Shown in pieces: positions 58,924 to 64,000 of a stretch of 64,000 nucleotides of DNA; within the stretch, counting starts at the first letter, position 1, and each line of letters opens with the position of its first letter. Location: positions 20,150 to 84,149 of the forward strand of contig DATNGZ010000037.1 in the NCBI GenBank assembly GCA_035605695.1. The letters are read 5' to 3'. The translations under genes and the position numbers were made by a program. This DNA comes from VRUE01 sp035605695. GTDB lineage: Bacteria; Actinomycetota; Thermoleophilia; Solirubrobacterales; 70-9. The notes under the pieces were generated by a model. That model saw nothing but the letters and a program-made list of their open reading frames with translations. It was not told the origin of the DNA and did no database searches.

Positions 58924-59103
58924 TTAGCGTGTCGCTCTGGCCCAAATCGCCTGCTGGATAAGACCAACCACCAGGCCGGCGAGGCCGGCGATCATCAGGA
59001 TCAGCCCGACTGTGTTGATGCTGACGTGGGCGACGTGAACGTTCGCCGCGAAGTAGAGGATCGCCCCAACGGCGATCACGAATATCGAGGCCCCGATCGT
59101 CAC
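58924..59103 (-). CDS. DUF6458-like small two-helix membrane protein
   Basis: 59 residues from GTG 59103. The sequence begins VTIGASIFVIAVGAILYFA and continues VHVAHVSINTVGLILMIAG, matching the DUF6458 pattern (short first helix, His-containing turn, second helix) common in actinobacteria. Function unknown. Its stop is 4 nt from the YdjC stop on the other strand. An AGGAAG stands about 13 nt upstream of the start. Confidence 0.75.
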   Translation of the reverse strand: MTIGASIFVIAVGAILYFAANVHVAHVSINTVGLILMIAGLAGLVVGLIQQAIWARATR

Positions 59104-59134
59104 TGCATTGAAAACGCTTCCTAACAGGGCTTTG

Positions 59135-59160
59135 TCAGGGCCTACCTGGGTAGGCGCTGA
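59135..59160. promoter_or_regulatory. 26-nt palindrome in the sigma-factor promoter region
   Basis: TCAG-g-GCCTACC-TG-GGTAGGC-g-CTGA: two 12-nt arms with one mismatch around a 2-nt centre. It lies between the divergent DUF6458 and sigma-factor genes, 46 nt before the TACCCT -10. A dimeric repressor or activator site is the simplest reading. Confidence 0.5.
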
Positions 59161-59205
59161 CGAGGTCGCCCGCTTGCACGTTTAGGAAATAAGCAGAAAC
59201 ACCCC

Positions 59206-59211
59206 TACCCT
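59206..59211 (+). promoter_or_regulatory. Leaderless -10 TACCCT of the uORF-sigma operon
   Basis: TACCCT ends 7 nt before the ATG at 59219 that opens a 9-codon uORF. Confidence 0.5.
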
Positions 59212-59218
59212 TGAACGG

Positions 59219-59248
59219 ATGGCTGGCGATGGGTGCAGCGAGAAATGA
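59219..59248 (+). CDS. Leaderless 9-codon uORF (MAGDGCSEK)
   Basis: ATG at the predicted transcript start, nine codons, and TGA at 59246-59248 overlapping the sigma-factor ATG (59245) in an ATGA. No ribosome site is visible for the sigma gene, so its translation may depend on ribosomes finishing this uORF. The peptide itself is probably unimportant. A codon-dependent attenuation role (Cys or Ser) is possible but speculative. Confidence 0.45.
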   Translation: MAGDGCSEK

Positions 59249-60846
59249 GCAGGGCGGCGGCGGCGTGGGGACTTCGTGCCGGCTCCGCCGCCACGCGCGC
59301 ACTCTCCGACGACAGCCTTGCGTTGCGGGCGATCGCCGGAGACGAGGAGGCTTTTGCCGCGATCTTCGCTCGCCACCACCAGGCCTTGTCTCGCTACTGC
59401 CTGGCGCTTCTCGGCGACCCCCAGGATGCCCAGGACGCCCTGCAGAACACGATGATCAAGGTGATGCGGGCAATGCCCGGCGAGCAACGGCGGATAGCGC
59501 TGAAGCCGTGGCTCTACCGGATTGCCCACAACGAGTCGGTCGAGCTGCGTCGCCGCCGTCGCGAGACGCGGTCGCTGGATCCCGATCTGGCGGAGGTGGG
59601 ATCCAGCCTGGCGGAAACGGCGGCCGCGAGAGAGCGTTTGCGGGTATTGATCGCCGATCTGGACAAGCTTCCCGAGCGCCAGCGGGGAGCATTGATCATG
59701 CGCGAGCTGGCCGGCTTCGACTTCGCCGAGATTGGGATCGCGCTCGGCACCTCGGCAGCGGTCGCTCGTCAGACCCTCTACGAGGCGCGGTTGAGCTTGC
59801 GTCAGATGGATGAGGGACGGGAGATGAGCTGTGAGCGGGTCGCCCGGGCGCTTTCCGATGGCGATGGTCGAGTTGCCCGCCGCCGCGACCTTCGCAGCCA
59901 TCTGCGCACCTGTGCGAGTTGCCGAGATCTCAGCGAGGCGATCGAGAGGCGCGAGCGAGAGTTTGCTGCGCTGGCGCCGTTGCCAGCTGCCGCGGCGGCC
60001 GACTTGCTGCAGAGCGTGCTCGATGGCCACGGCGCCGCGGGTGGCAGCGCGGTGACCATGCTCGGGGGCGGAGCGGTCAAATCGCTCGGGGCTTCAGTGG
60101 CGCTGAAAGGTGTCGCGACTGCGGCAGTAGTGGCCGCGATCGGAGTCGGGGCAGCGGATCGGGGTGGCTTGATCGACCTTGGCTCACCTGGGGGCCGCCG
60201 CCCGCAAGCGACTCAGGCTGAGCAGTCGCCCGCCGCCGGCTCGTCAGTAGCGAAAACGACTCGCCCTGGGGCGGTCGCTGGCCACCGCACAACGGGGTTC
60301 GTGGCAGGAGGGAAGGAAGCCCCCGGGGGCGTTTCCATACAGGCGACGAAGCCCCTCGCGGCGGCAAAGCCGACCGGCGCCGGTACGGCCGCCGAGAACG
60401 CGAATCCGATCGAGCCCACTGGAGCGGACGCCGGGCCGTCGCCGACCTCGAGCCCCACAATTCAAGGCGCCTCAGATGCTGCGGACGCCCCCGGCTCAAA
60501 CCCCGAAGGCAATGGGCATGAAAAGCAGCTCCCCGCCGCGGCCGAACACGGACAGCAGACGGCTGCAAGCCACAAAACTCCTAACCATGGCCAGGAAACG
60601 GCGGCAAACCACAAAGCCACCAATCACGGTCAGGAAACGGCCGAAAGCCATAAAGCTCACGGCAACGAGGCTGAAAGCCACCCGGCCCAGCCCTCCAATC
60701 CCAGCGCCGAAGAAGAACCCTCGTCGCCCCCGGCGAGCCCCGCCGTGCCCGAATCGAACGGCAACGCAAAAGGCAAAGGCAACGGCAGAGGGAACTCACC
60801 AGCCGCGGACGACGAAGAATCCTCCGCCGCACGAAACCCAAGCTAA
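59245..60846 (+). CDS. ECF sigma factor fused to zinc-finger, membrane helix and Asn/His-rich repeat tail
   Basis: 533 residues. Sigma region 2 at about 37-85 (ARHHQALSRYCLALLGDPQDAQDALQNTM split across the -10 recognition helix). Region 4 at about 138-185 (LPERQRGALIMRELAGFDFAEIGIAL). A zf-HC2-like anti-sigma motif follows (CERVARAL..., HLRTCASCRDL, about 192-230). One membrane helix (about 273-292) and a long low-complexity outer part come next, with three 13-residue repeats of the HGQETAANHKATN type (60547-60663). A single chain thus holds both sigma and membrane anti-sigma parts. GTG 59233 is an alternative start. Confidence 0.82.
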   Translation: MSRAAAAWGLRAGSAATRALSDDSLALRAIAGDEEAFAAIFARHHQALSRYCLALLGDPQDAQDALQNTMIKVMRAMPGEQRRIALKPWLYRIAHNESVELRRRRRETRSLDPDLAEVGSSLAETAAARERLRVLIADLDKLPERQRGALIMRELAGFDFAEIGIALGTSAAVARQTLYEARLSLRQMDEGREMSCERVARALSDGDGRVARRRDLRSHLRTCASCRDLSEAIERREREFAALAPLPAAAAADLLQSVLDGHGAAGGSAVTMLGGGAVKSLGASVALKGVATAAVVAAIGVGAADRGGLIDLGSPGGRRPQATQAEQSPAAGSSVAKTTRPGAVAGHRTTGFVAGGKEAPGGVSIQATKPLAAAKPTGAGTAAENANPIEPTGADAGPSPTSSPTIQGASDAADAPGSNPEGNGHEKQLPAAAEHGQQTAASHKTPNHGQETAANHKATNHGQETAESHKAHGNEAESHPAQPSNPSAEEEPSSPPASPAVPESNGNAKGKGNGRGNSPAADDEESSAARNPS

Positions 60847-60972
60847 AAGCCTCCGCTCAGTCTCGAGGCGCCTAGAAGAACCGCACCGTCGCTGCGTTCT
60901 CGTGCTCGCCCCCGGCGTCCTCCCATGTCGGCGGACTCGACCAGCTGCGCGTTCAGCGAGGCCTGTGGTCGC

Positions 60973-61119
60973 TCACCGTGCTCGGCTGCCGAGTTGGCGC
61001 CCCCAGTGGATCGGTACCACGACCGCCCCAAACTCCTGTCCGTAGTTCGCGTTCCAGCGCCCGATCGCCTCGCTTACGGTGCGGATGTCCGCTTCGGTGA
61101 CGTCTCCAGGACAGATCGC
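60973..61119 (-). pseudogene. Decayed fragment of a DUF4062-type protein
   Basis: A 48-codon open piece on the minus strand reads ICPGDVTEADIRTVSEAIGRW then NANYGQEFGAVVVPIHWGRQ. This matches the N-terminal pattern (A)SPGDVxEER...I..WN......GxVxxPxxWE of DUF4062 proteins, found in TIR/STAND-like defence genes. It is bounded by TAG (61122-61120) and TGA (60975-60973), with no start and no further domain. The flanks 60847-60972 and 61120-61301 hold nothing else I can support. Confidence 0.45.
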
Positions 61120-61301
61120 CTAGCGCCTTCACCTCGCGCTCCCGCTCTGCGCGAGAACCGGAAAGCGTGTGAAACGTGGGTAGCTCACCAGGGCCTGTTC
61201 GGCTCGCTCCACATTTCGGCCGTGCCGGCTTGGCTTGGGTGTTTGGGCGCTGTCAGGTCTGGGCTCCGCTGTGCGGCGCACACACCCAGGCTCGTGACCG
61301 G

Positions 61302-61733
61302 TCAGTCGATCGAGCCGGCTGGCGCGACCCACTGACTGATGAAGGTGAGCACGGTCGCGAGAGTGTCGAAGTGGCGGTCGTAATGCAGCACCCCGAATCC
61401 TCGCTCCGCCGCGGCGGCGGCGATTAGCGCGTCGGGGACCCTGACCCGGTGGGCGCCGGCGGCGCCGCGCTGCGCCAGCTCACGCATCGCCCAGGTCGCA
61501 GCATCGGTGACCGAGCGGCTGATCGGCGCCTGGCGAAAGCCCGCCATCGCCATCGCGACGCGCTCGACGGCGTCGCGGTCGGGCGCGTCGAAGATCATCT
61601 CCATCGTCACCGGCGCGCACGCGACCAGCTCACCCGCTTTCACAACCTCGCGCCATTGCGGCGCGACCTCCTTGACGCTGGCGCGCGCCCAGGCAGAGGT
61701 GTCGGCAACCCAGGGGCCCTTGGGCCAGCTCAC
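61302..61733 (-). CDS. PIN-domain toxin (VapC-like)
   Basis: 143 residues. Asp in WVADTSAWARAS, Glu in VTMEMIFDAPD, Asp in VRVPDALIAAAAAE, and the final Asp in LHYDRHFDTLA form the PIN acidic site. GTG 61733 sits in a GTGA overlap with the antitoxin. Likely an Mg-dependent RNase. The GFGVLHYDRHFD ending is typical of VapC from actinobacteria. Confidence 0.9.
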   Translation of the reverse strand: MSWPKGPWVADTSAWARASVKEVAPQWREVVKAGELVACAPVTMEMIFDAPDRDAVERVAMAMAGFRQAPISRSVTDAATWAMRELAQRGAAGAHRVRVPDALIAAAAAERGFGVLHYDRHFDTLATVLTFISQWVAPAGSID

Positions 61734-62005
61734 CGGCCCCAGGCGCGCTCGCGGGCGCTCCGCAAATGCTCGAGGTCAAGGCCGGAAGTGCCGTCGGCGA
61801 CGCTGAGTGCGAAATCAACGGCCTTTTTCCCGGCGGCTTCGTCGCCCTCGAAGGCCTCTGCGCCCCGCAGCGCCAGTTCCCGCACGATCTTCGAAGTCGG
61901 GGTCGAGGGACCCATCGCAGCACGGCCCTGTCTGATCGCGCGATCCAAGGCCGGGTCGCGGGGGACCTGCACACGCTCGTTGCGCTGTTTACGCTGGGTG
62001 GCCAT
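61730..62005 (-). CDS. VapB-like antitoxin
   Basis: 91 residues from ATG 62005. MATQRKQRNERVQVPRDPALDRAI and MGPSTPTSKIVRELALRG suggest a ribbon-helix-helix DNA-binding half. GTSGLDLEHLRSARERAWGR is the toxin-binding tail. The upstream in-frame start at 62050 is rejected because it covers the operator and -10. It should repress its own promoter through the palindrome at 62015-62032. Confidence 0.8.
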   Translation of the reverse strand: MATQRKQRNERVQVPRDPALDRAIRQGRAAMGPSTPTSKIVRELALRGAEAFEGDEAAGKKAVDFALSVADGTSGLDLEHLRSARERAWGR

Positions 62006-62011
62006 GGGATG

Positions 62012-62032
62012 AGTGTACCCGCTGGCGGGTAC
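62012..62032 (-). promoter_or_regulatory. Operator palindrome overlapping leaderless -10
   Basis: GTACCCGC-TG-GCGGGTAC (62015-62032) is a perfect palindrome. On the minus strand TACACT (62017-62012) overlaps its edge and ends 6 nt before the antitoxin ATG. Confidence 0.6.
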
Positions 62033-62130
62033 CAAAGGCAGGCCACGCACGCAACACGATGTAGCTATCTAGAGTCGGCACAATCAGGGCGTTGTGGTTG
62101 TCTGACCTTTGGCGGTCCCTGGTGTTTTCC

Positions 62131-62164
62131 GGGAGGGCGGCGCATGCGAAGACACCGCCCTCCC
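62131..62164 (-). terminator. Strong hairpin between ArsR-type gene and toxin-antitoxin operon
   Basis: GGGAGGGCGG (62131-62140) and CCGCCCTCCC (62155-62164) are perfect 10-bp arms with a 14-nt loop. There is no U-tract. It probably marks the 3' end of the regulator mRNA. No gene is seen in 62006-62298. Confidence 0.5.
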
Positions 62165-62298
62165 TGTCCATCGAGCAAGCACCGAGCGTCCACGCGGAGG
62201 AGTTGCTTCTGACGACCACTCCCTAGGCCCAACGCTCGATGCGGGAGCGATGCTAGGTACTCAAGGCATTTCGCCGCCCTGTGAAATCTGAGTAATTG

Positions 62299-63003
62299 CT
62301 AGGCCTTCTTTTTCTTGCCCGGACTTTTTGACGGTTTCCTTTTCTTCTCGTCAAGGGCCGAGCCAAAGACCAAGAACCCCGCGCTGACCGGGATGCACTC
62401 GCCGTCCCCTTCGCCCTGTGCCCGCCGATTGGCTGATTTGCCTTGGATTTCGAGAATCTTTTTGATGGCGCTAATAGCCACCTCATCGGCTTCTTCGCAG
62501 CCGATGCCATCCAGGGTCACGGGCGTGTAGCTGGCATGAGTGTCCTCGCGCTCGTAGAACTTCCCGGACTTGACCGACGCGACCAAATCCTCCTCTATTG
62601 CTTTCAAGATGTCGGACGCAATGATTTCGTTCCCCGACCTGGGAATGAGCCTCGCCATCCATCTCGGGATGTAAGCGCGCTCGACTGCGCGGTAATAGTG
62701 CTCGACTGCACCCCGGCGCGGCTCGGTTCTGGTCAACTCGATCATCTCTAAGTCCTTGAGGACTTTGATGTGGTAACTGACCTGACTCAGACCCTCGTTC
62801 AGCTCTTCCGAGAGTTCGTTTGGACTCCACTCGCGGTCATTCAAGTAGGCGAGAAGCTTCACCCGTAGGGGATGTGCCAGTGCCTTGATGAGCCTTTGAT
62901 TGAGCGATAGCTCTTTCGGGTCCTGCTTCTTGCCACTTTTCCTCTTCGCCTTCTTCGGCGCTCGAGCTGCGGACTGGGCCTGTGTCCTTTTTTTCGCTGA
63001 CAA
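62299..63003 (-). CDS. ArsR-type winged-helix transcriptional regulator with basic tails
   Basis: 234 residues from TTG 63003, preceded by GAGAGGAG. Residues 1-28 are Lys/Ala-rich. The winged helix is at about 33-95: IKALAHPLRVKLLAYLNDREWSPNEL, VSYHIKVLKDLEMIEL. A helical effector or dimer region includes VERAYIPRWMARLIP. The C-terminus ends in a Lys-rich run. HTH_20-like members often respond to stress or host cues, and the ligand is unknown. Basic tails suggest extra nucleic-acid contact. Confidence 0.83.
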   Translation of the reverse strand: MSAKKRTQAQSAARAPKKAKRKSGKKQDPKELSLNQRLIKALAHPLRVKLLAYLNDREWSPNELSEELNEGLSQVSYHIKVLKDLEMIELTRTEPRRGAVEHYYRAVERAYIPRWMARLIPRSGNEIIASDILKAIEEDLVASVKSGKFYEREDTHASYTPVTLDGIGCEEADEVAISAIKKILEIQGKSANRRAQGEGDGECIPVSAGFLVFGSALDEKKRKPSKSPGKKKKA

Positions 63004-63122
63004 AGCCTGCTCCTCTCGCTCACGGCCATCCCGGCACTACCCCAGATTCGGATCGGTATGACCTCGACGTTTTGCACGCAAAAAGTAGCTGCAAAAGCGT
63101 TGAGGCGGCCTAACTGATCCTG

Positions 63123-63165
63123 ATTGCTCTAATCTTTTTAAATTAATCTAAAAATTATGAGCAAT
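63123..63165 (+). promoter_or_regulatory. AT-rich inverted repeat upstream of the tandem micro-ORFs
   Basis: ATTGCTC (63123-63129) and GAGCAAT (63159-63165) flank a 29-nt interior that is almost all A/T and is itself nearly palindromic (TTTTTAAATTAATCTAAAAA). It stands out in a GC-rich genome and ends just before an AAGGAG ribosome site. It is probably a regulated promoter. Confidence 0.5.
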
Positions 63166-63185
63166 AGGAAGGAGTGAGGCTTGCA

Positions 63186-63245
63186 ATGATGATCAAGCCG
63201 TGTCCGACAGTGGCTCCGCTGCTGTCCACCTTCAAGAACCGATAG
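63186..63245 (+). CDS. Micro-ORF 1, 19 residues with an IKPCP motif
   Basis: Reads MMIKPCPTVAPLLSTFKNR. AAGGAG stands 11 nt before ATG 63186. A second ATG follows directly. One Cys and three Pro. No family is known to me. A diverged copy lies 132 nt downstream with the same upstream and downstream layout, which argues that the unit, not chance, is being kept. Confidence 0.45.
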   Translation: MMIKPCPTVAPLLSTFKNR

Positions 63246-63250
63246 GCGTA

Positions 63251-63291
63251 GGGCAGGACTTGACGGCCTGACGACGCGCCAGGTCCTGCCC
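63251..63291 (+). terminator. Hairpin 1 after micro-ORF 1
   Basis: GGGCAGGACTTG (63251-63262) pairs with CAGGTCCTGCCC (63280-63291), a 12-bp stem with one G-U, around a 17-nt loop. It starts 5 nt after the micro-ORF stop. It could be a terminator, attenuator or structured RNA. Confidence 0.5.
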
Positions 63292-63317
63292 AGCCCACAG
63301 TGAGAGGGGAGGACGTG

Positions 63318-63365
63318 ATGACGATCAAGCCGTGTCCAGAAGTAGTGCCGTCCTCTCGACCCTGA
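63318..63365 (+). CDS. Micro-ORF 2, frameshifted copy of micro-ORF 1
   Basis: Reads MTIKPCPEVVPSSRP as it stands. GGGGAGGA lies just upstream (63306-63313). The stretch ATCAAGCCGTGTCC is identical in both copies. One missing base after VVP changes the ending. Restoring it would give an ending LSTLKHR and a TAG stop aligned with copy 1 (63374-63376). Confidence 0.4.
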   Translation: MTIKPCPEVVPSSRP

Positions 63366-63387
63366 AGCACCGCTAGGAGGCGAAGAT

Positions 63388-63422
63388 CAGGGCTTGACAA
63401 GGCTGACGACGCCAAGCCCCTG
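63388..63422 (+). terminator. Hairpin 2 after micro-ORF 2
   Basis: CAGGGCTTG (63388-63396) pairs with CAAGCCCCTG (63413-63422) with one bulged C. The loop shares CTGACGACG with hairpin 1. Compared with hairpin 1, one A-U pair has become G-C and one G-U has become A-U, so pairing is preserved. Confidence 0.5.
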
Positions 63423-63627
63423 CTCTTTGCTCCTGGCGAGCGAGGCGGCGGCGTACCGGCGTAGACATTCGCAACGGTCGATCCTCATGACCTGGCCGAC
63501 TGACACTAAACCCGGCCAGCGCCGCTCGATTGAGGACTACATCACGGAGGCTCGAAGCGCTGGCGATATTCGGGATTCGTTCGGAGCGTCCTCTGGTGGA
63601 GCGCAAGACTCGCGTTCGGGTTCCACC

Positions 63628-63633
63628 TAGAAT
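63628..63633 (+). promoter_or_regulatory. -10 element of the tRNA gene
   Basis: TAGAAT ends 9 nt before the first base of the tRNA. The -35 region (AAGACT at 63605) is a poor match. The interval 63423-63627 shows no convincing gene. Confidence 0.45.
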
Positions 63634-63642
63634 GGCGTCCCT

Positions 63643-63715
63643 GCGGACGTAGCTCAGTTGGTAGAGCGCGAGCTTCCCAAGCTCGAGGTCGCGGGTTCGA
63701 ACCCCGTCGTCCGCT
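63643..63715 (+). tRNA. tRNA-Gly (anticodon CCC)
   Basis: 73 nt. The acceptor arms GCGGACG and CGTCCGC pair fully, with discriminator U at 63715. D-arm GCTC-AGTTGGTA-GAGC. Anticodon stem CGAGC/GCTCG with loop TTCCCAA (anticodon CCC, decoding GGG). T-arm GCGGG-TTCGAAC-CCCGT. CCA is not encoded. Confidence 0.96.
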
Positions 63716-63773
63716 CTTTAGCTTCAACTCGAAGGATTGCTGTTGCCCTGACGACAACGATTCTTCGCGCTCA

Positions 63774-63809
63774 GCTAGTCGAGGAGTTGGCTGATTCTCA
63801 TCGACTAGC
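63774..63809. repeat. Inverted repeat downstream of the tRNA
   Basis: GCTAGTCGA (63774-63782) and TCGACTAGC (63801-63809) are perfect 9-bp arms with an 18-nt interior. A further small palindrome TGTAAA-AC-TTTACA lies at 63944-63957 in an AT-rich stretch. No gene is visible from 63716 to the end of the window. Confidence 0.45.
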
Positions 63810-64000
63810 GAGTACGGCCTCTTGGCGGGATGCTAAAGCAAAATCAAGTGGTGCATTGGAGGATCCGTAGGCAGCCGCCTCTGAACAAGGCCGGGCATCC
63901 CTAGGGGTGTCCGCGATCATTCGCTAGGAGAAGCAAATCTAAATGTAAAACTTTACAATTTTCTGATAACCTCTCGAGCGTTCCTGATCGGCAATGGTTG

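Noticed and set aside
60547..60663. Three 39-nt repeats considered as a CRISPR-like or minisatellite array
   Set aside because: They are in frame within the sigma-factor tail, have no spacers, and encode a 13-residue protein repeat.
60925..61335. A 136-codon plus-strand ORF in the gap after the sigma factor
   Set aside because: Residue make-up is irregular, there is no start signal, and it runs over the DUF4062-like fragment and into the toxin gene on the other strand.
61989..62219. A 76-codon minus-strand ORF upstream of the third antitoxin
   Set aside because: It covers the operator, the hairpin and the antitoxin start; it has no start signal of its own and no family pattern.
63155..63415. 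An 86-codon minus-strand ORF across the micro-ORF units, with GHGLI(V/I)I repeated
   Set aside because: The repeat is simply the antisense of the duplicated IKPCP unit. The plus strand carries ribosome sites and the hairpins in a sensible order, so the minus frame is treated as shadow.
63487..63630. A 47-codon ORF (MTWPTDTKPGQRRSIEDYITEA...) before the tRNA
   Set aside because: Somewhat protein-like, but no ribosome site, no -10 at leaderless spacing, and its end runs into the tRNA promoter. No family recognised.

Overview
This is a GC-rich actinobacterial chromosome segment. The gene content and style suggest the class Thermoleophilia (Solirubrobacterales-like). Pointers are TadE/TadG-type pilus fragments beside cell-wall hydrolase domains, a DUF6458 mini-protein, an ECF sigma factor with a fused anti-sigma-like tail, and lysine-rich ArsR-type regulators. 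This placement is inferred from gene content, not from a search. I saw no transposase, rRNA or CRISPR array. There is one tRNA, tRNA-Gly(CCC).

Region 1 (1-12.9 kb) is housekeeping and accessory. It opens with the end of polyphosphate kinase, a DUF47 protein and a Pit phosphate transporter. A Tad-pilus fragment follows and looks interrupted by a Phd/PIN toxin-antitoxin pair. Next come an epimerase, a secreted-repeat protein, an unusual TadG-VanY-SLT fusion, a vapBC pair, MaoC, RibH, a PadR regulator, a secreted unknown, a cupredoxin lipoprotein and an enoyl-CoA hydratase.

Region 2 (12.9-29.8 kb) is core metabolism and signalling. It holds uvrC-rapZ, an ABC exporter pair, a glycolytic operon (gap-pgk-tpiA-gpmI) and tgt. 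After these come a membrane Ser/Thr kinase with a lipoprotein and a metallophosphoesterase, then argS, a CpsD-like protein lacking its Walker-A lysine, and ccmG/ccmH. The yvcK and whiA genes that usually sit between rapZ and gap in Gram-positive bacteria are missing there.

Region 3 (30.0-58.9 kb) is a 19-gene, same-strand glycan cluster with mostly 4-nt stop/start overlaps. It encodes a glycosidase-glycosyltransferase fusion, an ABC half-transporter, many glycosyltransferases, two sulfotransferases, a methyltransferase, a WecE-type sugar aminotransferase, an APH-like phosphotransferase and a YdjC deacetylase. The enzymes share three recurring modules. Module A is a roughly 110-residue domain of unknown function (four clear and two divergent copies). 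Module B is a beta-rich domain (six copies plus one divergent). Module C is a GT-B-like enzyme family (four copies). One gene is nothing but two copies of module A. I read the locus as making and exporting a sulfated, amino-sugar-containing surface glycan. A wzy polymerase, a Wzx flippase and an initiating phosphoglycosyltransferase are not visible.

Region 4 (58.9-64 kb) is accessory. It has an ECF sigma factor preceded by a leaderless 9-codon uORF, a decayed DUF4062-like fragment, a third toxin-antitoxin pair and an ArsR regulator. A tandem duplication of tiny ORFs (IKPCP peptides) follows, each with its own hairpin and with compensatory base changes between copies. The tRNA gene comes next.

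Two features run across the window. First, at least eleven genes or operons have a TAnnnT hexamer 6-8 nt before the start codon, which indicates leaderless transcription and fixes several start codons. Second, each of the three toxin-antitoxin operons has a perfect palindrome at or beside that hexamer.
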